Source of the DNA: Corythucha ciliata | Taxonomy: Eukaryota; Arthropoda; Insecta; Hemiptera; Tingidae | Direction of reading: 5' to 3' | Assembly (NCBI GenBank): GCA_038030265.1 | Contig: CM075937.1 | Location: 29,368,198-29,432,197, forward strand | Length of the DNA stretch: 64,000 nucleotides | The notes under the pieces: generated by a model | Told to the model about the DNA's origin: nothing | Database searches by the model: none | The model's input: only the letters and a program-made list of their open reading frames with translations | Made by a program: the position numbers and the translations under genes | Shown here: positions 1 through 11,570 of the stretch, in pieces | Numbering within the stretch: the stretch's first letter is position 1 | Layout: the number at the start of each line of letters is the position of its first letter

Positions 1-42
1 AGGTTGTACCCCGATGCCTTGGTTTTTTCACACATTTGTTAA

Positions 43-178
43 AGGCTCGTTCAAAGCTCTATGTTTGCGTCGTGTGGAGTCTATGCAACCAAACAAATTT
101 ATTCCCTCGAAAAATGAAGCATTTTGATAGGTTGCGTAGACACCACACAACGAAAACATAGAGCTTGTGAACGGGCCT
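43..178. mobile_element. Palindromic MITE, family A (copy 1)
   Basis: The two ends are inverted copies of a GGCNCGTTCAnAAGCTCTATG motif, and the element is flanked on both sides by TAA, the 3-bp target duplication typical of PIF/Harbinger-type elements. The interior holds inverted GGTTGC/GCAACC blocks around an ATGAAGCATTTTGAT core. Further copies lie near 22.94, 27.67 and 31.11 kb. There is no coding capacity. The Harbinger assignment is inferred from termini and TSD only. Confidence 0.8.
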
Positions 179-181
179 TAA

Positions 182-1036
182 GAATTTATTATTTTTTCTT
201 CGAGACCCCACATTCTCGCATGAAAATTCCGCAGTTTAATTCAATAGGTATCGTAAAAACCATGGCAACGAGATACCTCCCTCACCCTTCTTCCATTTTA
301 CGACACGTAAACTTTGGACTTTACAGAATAACCCCCCAGCGAAGTGACGAGTTACAAATTTGGAGGTTATTATCAGATATTGAAAAAAAAAAAATACGAA
401 TTTTGCGGGGTTTTGTTGTTTTTTTTATTCAAACGAGTGAAACACAGAGCAAACGGAGTTCAGACAGGCACGCAAGGCTGCAGGGCAACTCATACACCAC
501 GAGAAAGACAAGGATAAATAAAAGAGCGGTACAAACCGATGGCAGCAATAATGTTTTTCACACACCAACGAGGAAAAGGGAAAAACACAAGAAACGGTAG
601 ACGAGTTCGCCGACTGCTCAAATAAGGCATAAGTAAAGGGAAAGAGTAAACTTCCAATGGAACGCCCGGATATAGTTAGCGAAGATAGATGAGAGAATAC
701 ACGAGCCAGAATCGAAACATTGTTCTTGACGGGATTCAAGTACGTCCAAGCGTCGCATAGTGAACCAACGTATTGGCATCAGAGTGAAGAAGAACTCAGC
801 AGGAAATAGGCAAATGTATTCGACTCATAATAAGCTTCCACGATGCCCCGGAGAGCAGACCTGAGAAACGACAGAGACGCGGACACTTGTTTCTGAAAAC
901 CTGGGAAGACTCATCAATTCACTCACGGCTTAGCACACTTTCATCCCCACGGAGAGTCACAGCAACACGAATATGATTGCGCTTTGTGAATAATTAAAAT
1001 TATTTCAAAATAAATTGTTTGAAAACTGGTTATCAC
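182..1036. other. No gene recognised
   Basis: Open frames on both strands here (up to 158 codons) resemble no family I know and overlap one another on opposite strands. I treat them as chance frames. Confidence 0.5.
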
Positions 1037-1188
1037 TAGGTCTATTCGTTTGTCGTCCAGAGCTGCACTGTTAGCACTGAAAGTACTAACCTCCCTTAAT
1101 TTTTTCGCGTTATTCCACATGATAACCCGAGAGGTTACAAAATTTCGTCCTGCTCGGAGTAGCCCGGGACGACAAACGAATAGACCTA
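1037..1188. mobile_element. Small MITE with 22-bp perfect inverted repeats
   Basis: TAGGTCTATTCGTTTGTCGT begins the left end, and its exact reverse complement closes the right end (22 bp in each arm). The outermost TA on both sides may be a TA target duplication. The interior is about 108 bp with no open frame. Superfamily not determined. Confidence 0.75.
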
Positions 1189-1687
1189 CTAAAACCTAGA
1201 GAACCTTTAAACCAGGTATGCTTGGCCGCCATATTGTGCTCTTCTGTCAAGAAAAGATAGTGTGTACTGTTCACGTTTAATGGTATTGTTTAGCTAGTAA
1301 ACTAGCACTTTATTGTATATTAATTTGGAATTAGTTCTTCTGATCGTCTGAGAGGCCACATTTAGGCATTATTTCACCAAATGATATTAATTTAGGTAAA
1401 GAATAAGCGCGTGTAAAGTGATTTTTCGTCTATCTCGTTTAAGACCAGTGTTCGTGTTCCTGAGTGCTCCCAGAGGCCTTTTCATCATTTTACAATTCCT
1501 AAAAACGCTTATAACTTGAAGAATCATTTCTTTTATTGAACGTTCTTGGCGGGTTTAAAATTAACGTCCTCGATTTATTTCTAACAATCCACCAGTTTGT
1601 CATTTAAAGTTTCCACACTTTGGAATTGCAGTTCTTTTAATGAACGAATTCGACCAAGTAACTTGGATGCCTGCTTTTTTTTAGGTA

Positions 1688-1845
1688 ATGGATGGCTGCT
1701 GCCTCGTTAATTGTTCAAATAGCGTAAAAAGGGATTTTGAATGTTTCGATTTCCCCTAGAGAATGAAAGAAGACGGCGTTGGCTTCAAAATTGCAGGCAG
1801 GATAAATGGGTCCCAGTCCCAACTATTCATTCAGTTCTTTGTGAG
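1688..1845 (+). pseudogene. THAP-domain first exon with a one-base frameshift
   Basis: From ATG 1688 the frame reads Met-Asp-Gly-Cys-Cys-Leu-Val-Asn-Cys and continues to FECFDFP, matching the C-x(2-4)-C and F-x-FP start of THAP zinc-finger DNA-binding domains. It hits TAG at the FP. Shifting one base there continues as ENERRRRWLQNC, then KW-x-P, then a final LCE, which is the standard THAP middle. LCE is followed at once by GTAAAT, a 5' splice site; the His-Phe half of the C2CH finger would be in the next exon, which I did not find. THAP domains occur in P-element transposases and in host regulators. The frameshift suggests a decayed copy. Confidence 0.6.
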
Positions 1846-2214
1846 GTAAATATAATTTCTAGTGTTCTAGTGTACTGAAAACAAAATGTTTCTATCGGGG
1901 AATTGTTCTCTGTGTTTGTCTTCACACGAGAATAATTTCCAGAAACGACGAGCTCTCCACAATGCCCACCCCACCAAAAAAATAAAAAACCTATCACTTC
2001 AATTTTCCACCAGTCTTCACCATCAACATACCATTTTAATTTAGAATGAACGAGTGGAAAACCATATCACTGGGAACACTGAAATCTTACAATTTTCAAT
2101 TTGCGAGAGCAATGCCTGATGAACGAAATCTTGAACAAGGAAAAGGGCCTTCAGTCTGGGCTGGGTGGTCTAAAAAGGGTCTGCCTGGTCACTCTTTAAC
2201 ACATTCGGTGCTGA
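1846..2214. other. No gene recognised
   Basis: AT-rich sequence. I could not find the second THAP exon or any other coding homology. Confidence 0.4.
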
Positions 2215-2765
2215 TGTAGTAGATTTACTACATTTGGTTCTTCCTGCCGGCCGGCTGTAGCACATCTACTACGCTCTTTCTTCCCTACCGGCCGGATGCA
2301 CGTGAGTCAGTGAGTTCCGGACATCGGGGCCAACTTTTTTTTATGTAGGAGAGGTTACGCAAGGGTTACCTTATCACGATTTGCATAGGATTGCATGGGA
2401 TGGGGGTAGATAACAGTCCACCTGAATATATAACCTCTTTGGCCCCGTTGTCGGCCTCCCGAGTCAGTCTTACCTCCCGGCCGGACCCTTTTCCCCCCGT
2501 AAAAATCGATTCCTCTAAGTCGAATTCTCGAATTAATGATGTGCTACCTTCGGGTCTGTTTCCCGCATATTTTAAATAAAAACAAGTTGCGCCGTAGATT
2601 TACTACACCCGGCCGACAGTAAGGTCTGGATGCTGAAATCTTTAATTAGCAAGCGTAGTAATTCTTCTACTCCCGGCTGGGATAAAAGTCTGGTGTGTAG
2701 TAGATCTACTACGCCCGCCCTGCAGACGAGGCTGGTTTTTTCTAGCCGGCCGACGCAAAAGACGT
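2215..2765. repeat. Diverged short repeat: TAGTAGAT-TACTAC linked to CCGGCCGG
   Basis: Five or six loosely similar ~45-bp units each pair a palindromic TAGTAGATNTACTAC core with a downstream CCGGCCG block (near 2217, 2262, 2592, 2650, 2698 and 2740). Two clusters flank a middle segment of ~280 bp. Base composition differs sharply from the flanks because of the GC-rich blocks. Function unknown. Confidence 0.6.
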
Positions 2766-2789
2766 ATTTGGCGATCAGCACCGATGTCG

Positions 2790-3146
2790 ATTAAACTAAA
2801 TAATCCCTTAAGACGAAGATGCCCAAGACAGTTTTAAAACCACCATTTCTTCGAGCTCTCCTAGTAGGTGATTGATCTCTCGCAATTCACGCTGAAGCGA
2901 CAATATACGCTGTTCGTTCCCAGGCTATAAGACGCCAATAACATCGTTATCGTCGGTAACATTCACAGGGCGTAGTAACTTACGTTAATTTTCGCCTTAA
3001 AATTATTTGAGGAATCAAATTCAGATGGTTGGTGCAAGAAGCTTTTTCAGAGTCAATCACAAATCGTGACTAGAAAAAACGATTATGCAACGTAAAAAGA
3101 AGCTCAGCGACATCACCGATCAATAAATTGCAATTAATATGTGAAT
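2790..3146. other. No gene recognised
   Basis: Unique-looking sequence up to the left end of the mariner-like element. No coding frame or repeat recognised. Confidence 0.4.
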
Positions 3147-3147
3147 A

Positions 3148-3868
3148 CAGGGTGGTCGGTTTTGACTTGTACACAAAAAAAAATGGGTGAAATTAGACCT
3201 CATTTGTGATCGAAAATACCCCACCGGCTATGGTCCGAAAATCAAAACTATTCGAGTATGATTTTTTGAATGATTTTTAAGGCTTAAGTCACTTTTCTCG
3301 GAAAAATGCGAGTTGCTCGCTTCCAAGTAAACGTTTTACAACTTTTGACGACAGATTCGGAAAGAGCACAATTTTTTCTATCGGGAAAAGATATTCAAAC
3401 TCAAATTGCTCGCTTTTGGTGGCCTTGACAGCTATTCAAACTGGGCAAAATCCGGAATTTTCAATTTTCCAACAAACGTCAACCCCAACTATTTTACGCT
3501 AAATCTCTTCAAATCGGCTTCCCAAGGTCATGAAAACTTCTTCAATGTGTCCTCTTCAAAATCACTCTCTAAAATTATTTTAGTTAATGGGCAGTTTTTC
3601 TGCGCAAATTATCATTTTCTAAAAAAATAAGGTATTTCTTCCTTCAAAACCGCAAGTTCAGGGTAGTTTTGAACATCAACATTTCAACAACTCTTGCGCT
3701 GTAATTTTTTTGTTTGACGAGAGAAACCATCATAAAAATCATTTAAAGTCTTCATTTACATGAAACTTATCGTATTCGTCTTTATTGTCGCTCCGGCAGC
3801 TGGCTACCGGATAAATCAAAGAGGGCAGAAATGGCTAATTTTAAAGAAATTTATGATTTGCACATTCT
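3148..3868 (+). repeat. Left long terminal inverted repeat
   Basis: Pairs with 5253-5960 in inverse orientation over about 710 bp. Each arm contains a frame beginning MKLIVFVFIVAPAAGYR; it is part of the repeat and I do not regard it as a gene. The same GCTCCGGCAGCTGGCT core recurs in the 26-kb sibling. Confidence 0.88.
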
Positions 3869-3883
3869 CATTCAAAACGTATT

Positions 3884-5067
3884 TTATTTTAACATGTTTT
3901 CAAAGTGCATTCCATTGCTGCGGATACACTGTCTTGCTCGTTTTCTCATTTCTTTGACCGTTACTTCGTAGGTCAGCGTCGAGTCACGAACACTTTGGGC
4001 TGCCTGCCCAATTCTTTCGCGTAACTCCTCTTCAGTCGTAACCGATGTCGAATACACCTTAATGGCACGTTATCACTGATGGGAATAGTGTTGATTTTTA
4101 ATTTTTTTGGTAGGTACCTACCTGTTCCTTCATTGTACCCCACAAGAAGAAATCCATAGGCGTAAGATCTGGAGATCTTGCTGGCCAGGGAACCACTCCT
4201 CCACGACCTATCCACCTCGGAAAAGTTTCTCCAAGGTGTTGCCGGACCTGAGCAGAGTAGTGAGGAGGGGCGCCATCTTGTTTGAAGATGATGCTCTCTC
4301 TCACCTCCGCGTCGAGGGGACGAAGAAGAAGGGAAAGTTCCTCACGAAGAAAATTAAGATACCTAAATGAAAGCCTACTTTTAAGATGAAGAAAAACAAC
4401 AGAAATGTTTAAAAAGTCATAGGAATGGGTACCTCTCTCCATTTAGAACTCCGTCGAAGAAGTGGGGGCCAATTAGTTGGTCGCCTATGATTCCGGCCCA
4501 GATATTAAGGCTGAACCTTCTCTGGACAGAATGAACGCGAGCCAAACGTGGATTTTCTGACGCCCAATGGTGGACTGATGGTTGATTGAATATCCCTTCC
4601 CTCGTGAAGAGTGATTCATCGGTCCATAAGATTTTCTTTAAAAAGTGATGCTCCTCAATATCGCTGTTCAGGAGCCAACGACAAAAATTAACGCGCGGAG
4701 CAAAATCACTATTCAGAAGCTCTTGAACGGGTGCGCGGTAATTGTTTTTTTTCAGGATCTTCATCACCTTCCACCGACTTACACCCGTCTCCCGCTCAAG
4801 CTCCCGTGTACTTATTCCGGGCCGATTGTCCACTTCTTCAAGCACCATTTCTTCTGTTTGAACGCCTTCCGCTCTCGCCCCTACCTCGTGACTACTAGAA
4901 AAGATCGAACTTTCCGAAATACGTCGGTGAACTGAGGCAAATGTCCTGTAGTCAGGGATACGCCGATTAGGGTATCGTTCAGCGTACAGCCTCTGAGCCA
5001 ACCTAGAATTTCCGTCGGCCAGGCCGTAAACGAAATGAATGTCAGCGTAATGACTTGCCGAATACAT
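3884..5067 (-). CDS. Mariner-like transposase, 349 residues, two introns (exons 5067-4433, 4362-4122, 4057-3884)
   Basis: DDE/D transposase that would cut and rejoin its own element in the nucleus. I read three exons: 5067-4433, 4362-4122 and 4057-3884, separated by introns of 70 and 64 nt with GT..AG ends. Frames join exactly (249 full codons from an upstream ATG plus AG|G), giving 349 residues, the usual mariner size, with no stop. Residues 1-50 (MYSASHYADI, LAQRLYAERYP) match the N-terminal domain seen in arthropod elements of this type; a helix-turn-helix lies near 86-108. Catalytic acidic residues are D150 (LWTDES), D241 (KQDGAPPH) and D277 (SPDLTP, then DFFLWG), about 35 residues apart for the last pair. 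I start at ATG 5067 because family members begin there; ATG 5181 would add 38 unmatched residues. Reading without splicing breaks the frame twice. Splicing is inferred, not shown. Confidence 0.88.
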
Positions 5068-5252
5068 TTTGAACGCTTTAAATGCACGAGTGAGACGTGA
5101 AACTGAAATGCTTGGGGAGACTAAGAAAGAAGCTCGAGTGGACTTTGGTACAATGCATTGAAATCTTAAAATTGTCTCCAATACTACTGCCCGTATTTCT
5201 CAACGCTCTTTGAGGAGTGCACGAGTCAATAACGTGTAGAAGCAAGCAATTT

Positions 5253-5960
5253 AGAATGTGCAAATCATAAATTTCTTTAAAAATTAGCCATTTCTGCCCT
5301 CTTTGATTTATCCGGTAGCCAGCTGCCGGAGCGACAATAAAGACGAATACGATAAGTTTCATGTAAATGAAGACTTTAAATGATTTTTATGATGGTTTCT
5401 CTCGTCAAACAAAAAAATTACAGCGCAAGAGTTGTTGAAATGTTGATGTTCAAAACTACCCTGAACTTGCGGTTTTGAAGGAAGAAATACCTTATTTTTT
5501 TAGAAAATGATAATTTGCGCAGAAAAACTGCCCATTAACTAAAATAATTTTAGAGAGTGATTTTGAAGAGGACACATTGAAGAAGTTTTCCTGACGCCGA
5601 TTTGAAGAGATTTAGCGTAAAATGGTTTGGGTTGACGTTTGTTGGAAAATTGAAAATTCCGGATTTTGCCCAGTTTGAATAGCTGTCAAGGCCACCAAAA
5701 GCGAGCAATTTGAGTTTGAATATCTTTTCCCGATATAAAAAATTGTGCTCTTTCCGAATCTGTCGTCAAAAGTTGTAAAACGTTTACTTGGAAGCGAGCA
5801 ACTCGCATTTTTCCGAGAAAAGTGACTTAAGCCTTAAAAATCATTCAAAAAATCATACTCGAATAGTTTTGATTTTCGGACCATAGCCGGTGGGGTATTT
5901 TCGATCACAAATGAGGTCTAATTTCACCCATTTTTTTTTGTACAAGTCAAAACCGACCAC
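5253..5960 (-). repeat. Right long terminal inverted repeat
   Basis: Inverse copy of 3148-3868. The inner edge at AGAATGTGCAAATC matches the left inner edge GCACATTCT. It ends within GACCAC at 5960; the outermost CAGGG of the left end is not preserved here. Confidence 0.86.
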
Positions 5961-7844
5961 AATACAAAATAAAACAATAAAATCTTGAAAGAAAGAAATA
6001 AAAAAGCTTCTCCATTCTATTATCTGATATAGCATAACTTAGTCATTAGAGCTATAGTTATAGTGCCTTACTAAAACCTACCAAATGACTTTACGGCTTC
6101 ACTGATAACTTTTACCCTATTTGTATTTCGCCGCAAGTCACAAGTGGGAGCAAGGGGAAGCTGAAAATTCGTATTCTAAGGGGAATGCGAAACCCATCAG
6201 AGTCTGGTTTGACTATAGATAGGTATCTACTCAACGTCGCAGAGCGTAATTTCCCCCTTAATTCCACCCCAGTGACTGGCCGTGCATACTGGCAACAAAA
6301 AAGTTGCATTTTTCGACAACAATGTAGTTAATCCGCAAGAACATTTCACGAGGAATCCGATTTTTTTTTTTTCGATGACGCACCAAAGATAAAATTCTGC
6401 GAAAATTCATGAAAGTAGACTACGGCAAATCTAAGATAAAAATATCCAGCCTGCAGGTTTTTTTAAATTCCTAAAATCGGCGGAAAACGGGCACTTTTGG
6501 AATCTTTGGGCGATTTTCGATCAATGAACAGCCTTTTCCCCCACCCAAAAAACCCACCCAAAAAAATCCGACTCAAAAAAAATTTTTTTTTGTCTACTAT
6601 TAGTATTGAAGCTGAATTTGGGAGTGGGAACGAGATTCGTTGGTATCTGTATTCGGGAAAAATAAATAATAAATAATTGCCAAAAAACGACGTTTTTGAC
6701 GATAATTCGGTAAGAAACCCCATTTTGGACAAACGCGCTTAGGTAAAAAAAAATATTTTTTGGTCCCAAATGATTACCGCCTGCTTCCGAAAAAATCCCG
6801 GTTAAGGGACTTTTGACCCCCCTTAATGCGGGGTACCCAACAGTTTCTAAGATGAACAGAGGTAGGCTTAATAAATAGGAAAATAATGATTGCAATTGGC
6901 GCAAAATTCAAGTATTGCCGACTCGGAAAAAATATAAATAAATGAAATAAGTAAAATCATGAGTATAACAAACTTTTAAAAGATAATAAAACATAAAGAG
7001 TAAAAAATAAATAAATAAAAGAAAAATAGATAAATAACACAATAAAACGAAAGTAAAGTACAAAATAAAAAATTTGTTTCAAAATTGAATACGGTTTAGA
7101 GTGGAGTGTTCGCACATTTATTTAGAAGTACGTTTAGGAAAGCACGAGAAATCGGAGTAATTGGGGTAGTTTACGGTATATTCCTATAGTGGCAGAATGT
7201 GCCCTTACAAAAATCCTTTGATCTATAGTAGAAAAAGGGTAAACGGGTAGAAGGGGGGTAATTGTAGAGGGGTACTCCACAATTATCTATTCCCGGTGTA
7301 ATTTATCAATTATCACCGTCAACCAGTGCTTCCCCATGTATTCTGAAAGTTTCGTTTTCTCCCTTCTACTTTTTTCATCACTTCAAGTTCCTCCATCCCC
7401 GTATCCTCCCATCAGCTTCCCTGGGTCGTTAATCGATTTCATAGTAAGTATAGGTAGTATTCATTGTAATATTATGCTCGTTAGCAACAAAATGAAAGTC
7501 GTAGGTCCTATGTCGCAATTAATGATGAAAACACTAGACTGGGATTTTCCACGTGAAATTCTTCGAATTAGATAAATCACGGAAGCTCAATTTGTGTTTT
7601 AGGGTTGGTCAGGAGCCCAAAGGGTGCTGGTGGTTAGTCTCCCCCAACGCGACTCAATATCACACTCACCCTTCCCTGATCCCGCTGAGTGAGAACATTT
7701 AATAAAATACGTCGTCTTCGTCGAGGTGCAATAATTTAGAACTAAATTGTCCCAAAATTAGGATTTATTTATGTAATACAGAACTGAGATGACACTGTAA
7801 AATGAATCACCCTGTACTGCACTAAAAATTAAAGTGAAGTAATT
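5961..7844. other. No gene recognised; AT-rich
   Basis: Contains a run of CCCACCCAAAAAA-type tracts near 6540-6570 and an A-rich stretch near 6920-7060. Open frames up to 127 codons are low-complexity, overlap on one strand and match nothing known to me. Confidence 0.5.
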
Positions 7845-8859
7845 AGGGAGTTCTTGCATAAGCGTTTCGCTTAACGTTAACGGTTATGTGACGTCACAAT
7901 AAGCGTAATATTCAAAAGAGTTTAATCGTTAACCACACACGTTTAAGGGAAAGTTGTACATGTGTTTCCTCGGCCACCTCCAATCATACCTCGCCTACTC
8001 GGTGTTACGTAAATAATCGGCATGTTTCTGCACCAATCCTGGATTTCAATGTCTCATTTAAATCTTCAGGAAATTCCGCACAACCGTACGGCTTGCTTTC
8101 CTAAATAAGTCGTCGAAAGAGTTTGCATTTTCAAGGTAAAAGTTTATGTGCGTTTTACAGTTATTTTAGGGGTGAAATATGAAAAAATTCGATAATTTAT
8201 GCAACGCAGAGTAGGCGAGGTACGATTGGAGTGGGGTCGAGGAAACACATCCACAACTCCCCTTAGGCTCGCCGCAAAATTGAGCCCACGCGTGGGTCAC
8301 CCAAGTTCAAAAAAACAGTTAAAAGACTATCCATTTTCAACTGTTTTAAAAACTTGGGTGACCCACAAAATTCGAGAAAAATTCAAAATTGAAATTCGGG
8401 CTCTGCTGGGCAAGTCTCAAGACTATTAGCGATTTCCATTCAACAGAGTACACAAGTATTGTGCAGCGTCCTCTCTATAAACATATGTTTCAATTCAGAG
8501 AGGACGGATGGAAAAACTTACACCACACGAGGGTATTGCATTGAATGGAAAACGCTTTAGCACAACGTTTCATTACGGGACCATAAAAAATGAAATATTC
8601 CAAAATACTTTGCGCGTAAAACGGTGAGGGGATGTACTTGTATGCCCCAGACTAGTATGTAGAGGTGTTTTATCAATTCATTTGAAGCAATTAAGTACAT
8701 CTATGCCTTTCATCTATGCTCCTTTCATGTGTTCATATTTTAGTGCCACTCTTAATTGCAATAACTATTTTTCCACCGGCACAACCAGTTACTCTTATGT
8801 TACGCTTATGGTAAATAAGCGTAAACGTTAAGCGTCAGACGGTAATGCAATAACTCCCT
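7845..8859. mobile_element. Non-autonomous element with ~35-70 bp inverted ends and nested hairpins
   Basis: The left end AGGGAGTTCTTGCATAAGCG and the right end (reverse complement AGGGAGTTATTGCATTACCG) are inverted copies, followed inward on both sides by GCTTAACGTT and AAGCGTAA. Inside are three further inverted pairs: 7961-8000 with 8207-8252 (fragment GTGTTTCCTCG..CGCCTACTC), 8294-8369 (TGGGTCACCCAAGTT hairpin), and 8436-8551 (CCATTCAA ends). No transposase is present. Superfamily unassigned. Confidence 0.65.
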
Positions 8860-10788
8860 ATTAATTAGGAAATTTAAAGTAAAGTATGCATAGAACCTTC
8901 CTAACTTACAGGGCAGAGATACATGTTACGGAATTTCTGAAATTCCTCCCAGAGGAACTTTTTTGATGGATATCAAAAGGCTCGAGAGTATTCGGTGATG
9001 AAGATAATGTATACTTTCTTATAATTACACTTTTCGGTGTGAATAAATGAAAATACTATCTGACCACAACCCGATAACTGAAAATCGTTACACATCGCTG
9101 GTCGATAAACACAGCCTCGACTAAATGAAAATACCGTTTGAATACGAGTAACACCCATAGGATAATATGCTGATTTTTTTAATAAAAAAACTCGCAACGT
9201 AGGTACCTCTCGGATTCTGATGCACTGTTAACTGTTTGAAAGAATCTAAAAAAACGTATATAGTATCAGTATCTCGGGCAATAGTTAACCCTCATTCATA
9301 ATGCAATGTAAGGAGCTTACATATACGCTGAACAGTCAGTGTAGTAACATTATATAGGCGTTCACTCCCTCCTTCAACACTCTTGAAACGGTGCGCATTT
9401 TGTGGATTGTTTATCTTCGGTGGGTTCAAGCGTACCATATACAGAATTCTGAGGAGAACCTCTCATGATACAGATATATCGTGAAGTGGTGAATGGTGGC
9501 AAGCGAGACAGTAAGTGCAGGGATTTGTGAACAATTTATATGAACACTCATAGCATGGGTTGGAGAGACATGGAAAACTGAATCTCAAGCTGAGAACTCT
9601 GGCTCTCTGAGAAAAGTAAGCAAACGAAAAAAGGGAAGCGAAGAAAAATGTGGAAGGGGGTTCTCATTTTTGTATATGGCAGTATTTAATAATGCGGAAA
9701 AATCACCGATTTTTATATTTCACAAGTGTAGTACAGAATAAAATAAAGCCAGAATAACGGAAAAATTCGTTCCAATTTCGAATCTGGCTTTAAAAAATCC
9801 ATTTGATGTATACTTTCAGGATTCCAAGAGTCCTCAACGATACGGGGCGGCGAACCTATATTTTCGAGGGCGGGTAGACGTTGGCCAACTCACCCCTACA
9901 TGGGATGAAAAAAATTGCCCAAACTAGGTGACTAATCTTATGCAATTGTGTGTGCTGAACCGATAAAAACCAGCCTCAAGTCCATGGCCTGATTACTTCT
10001 CAAGTTAAGGCATAATTTTTACGAAAAAACGGTTTTTTTTGCTTGATTAGTTTGTTAAATCCTCACGCTCTACATTCAGTGATGAAGTCGTTTCTGGAGT
10101 TGATTTTGGTGGTGAATCAAAAATGCGCGGTAGTTCCATTCTCTAGAAGAGTAGTGAACGAAAGAGAGTGAACGAAAATACCCGAAAAAACACGATTTTT
10201 TCTATGCTTAAATGTGCCCTTAAAAAATTGTATCACGATTTAGACAGGACTGACCATGTTCTACGATGAGAGACTATCGGAAAAAACTCGGTATTTTCGT
10301 TAGTAACTCAAATTATAATGATCGCATAGAAACGAGCCCCCGTGCCCCATTTGAGTCAGGGCCAAAAACTAATTCAGAAATCACATCTATGTCAACTGCA
10401 TTACTAAACGTTGGACGTGAGGATTTTTTGGGAATATTCAAGTAAAAACCCAAGTTTTTTGGTAGGTACAATTTATGTAGTAACTCAAAAACTAATCCTC
10501 CCACGGACTTATTGTGCTTGATTTTTATCGACTCGGCACTCAAAACTACATAGGATTCACCCCTTATAGCGATGAGTTGGCCAACGTAAAAGGATGTTTG
10601 CCATCCCGTATCGTTGCGGACTCTTCGAATCCTGGAAGTATGCATCAAAAGGATTTTTTAAAGCAACATTTGAAGTTGGGCCGAATTTTGCCGCTATTCT
10701 GCCTTTTTTTTTAGCTTTAATCCTGCACTAAGTGTGTTCATTCTGAAAAGTGGATATGTTATTCGCCATGGCGGAACTAGCTCATTGC
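8860..10788. other. No gene recognised
   Basis: No coding or repeat homology recognised. A short hairpin (AAAGCCAGA/TCTGGCTTT) sits near 9744-9792. Confidence 0.4.
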
Positions 10789-11570
10789 CCGAAACATTTA
10801 CTCACAGGGCGCTATGGGCAGTGCGAAATGCTCACAACGCGTCGTGGGTAATTTCATTCGCACAATGGGCGGAATGAAATATCCATAGCGTTCTGGGTAA
10901 CTCGTTTTACTCAATAACCGAAATAAAGGTTAGGTTAGTTTATTTCGCGGTGTGGGTCTTCCGATTTTACCCACAACGCGTTCTGGCTACTTCGATTCAC
11001 CCGCAACGCGTTCTGCTCATTTCGAATTACTCACAAAGCAGAGTCAGATGTGTCTCAACTCCCATTACATCGTTACTGCTGTATAATTACAGTAACTAAA
11101 ACGGAATGATATAATGGAACATGATATGCTTGAATGACAAAAATAGTTATGATAAAAAGGATATTAGAAAGGAAAGACAGTAGCAAAACAGAGAACGACG
11201 GAGAAACATACACTCAAAGAGGCATTTATTCACGCATGATATGCTCCCGTGGTATTTACCCCGAGAACACACGAGAAGCCTAAAAGACTCAAACTGTAAG
11301 TTATATCGATGTCTAATCAGGCAAGACGCAGAATTCGGGTTAAAATCGCTTTGTGGGTAAAACGATATATGCACAACCCGTTGTTGGTAAAATCGGAAGA
11401 CCCACACCGCGAAATATACTCACCCTACTTCGGCTACTGAGTAAAATCAATTAACCAGAACGCGTTATGGGTATTTGATTCCGCTCACTGGGCGAATAAA
11501 ATTACCCACAACGCGTTGTGAGCATTTCGCACTGCCCTGCGTTGTGGATAAATTTTTCGGGCAATGGGCA
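10789..11570. mobile_element. Foldback-like element with ~240-270 bp arms built of CGCGTT palindromic motifs
   Basis: Arms 10789-11060 and 11330-11570 are inverted copies (shared blocks include CATTGCCCGAAA, GGGCAGTGCGAAATGC, and GCGGTGTGGGTCTTCCGATT). Each arm repeats a CCCACAACGCGTTNTGGGTA motif that is itself nearly palindromic, so each arm can also fold on itself. The spacer is about 270 bp and non-coding. Foldback is a structural description; the superfamily is unknown. Confidence 0.72.

Larger units (their letters stand above)
3148..5960 (-). mobile_element. Mariner-like (Tc1/mariner superfamily) transposon with long inverted repeats
   Basis: Left end starts TA-CAGGGTGGTCGG. The arms, about 3148-3868 and 5253-5960, are near-identical inverted copies of roughly 710 bp. 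Between them lies a transposase gene on the minus strand. The last ~8 bases on the right (ACAATACA where CACCCTGTA would be expected) have diverged from the left end, so a TA duplication on that side is not visible. A related non-autonomous copy at 26025-27598 has both CAGGGTGG ends intact. Long arms of this kind are unusual for mariners, whose inverted repeats are normally ~30 bp. Confidence 0.9.

Noticed and set aside
124..600. 158-codon plus-strand open frame
   Set aside because: The first part is MITE family A sequence and the rest is of low complexity; an opposite-strand frame overlaps it.
1441..1531. Possible fourth THAP start (SVRVPECSQ..FHHF..IPKN)
   Set aside because: The first zinc Cys is missing, no RRKKW or LCE follows, and the stretch is too short to call.
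3760..3957. Signal-peptide-like frame MKLIVFVFIVAPAAG, present twice (also at 5362-5078)
   Set aside because: It lies in both arms of the mariner-like inverted repeat; duplication comes from the repeat, and the downstream residues match no family.
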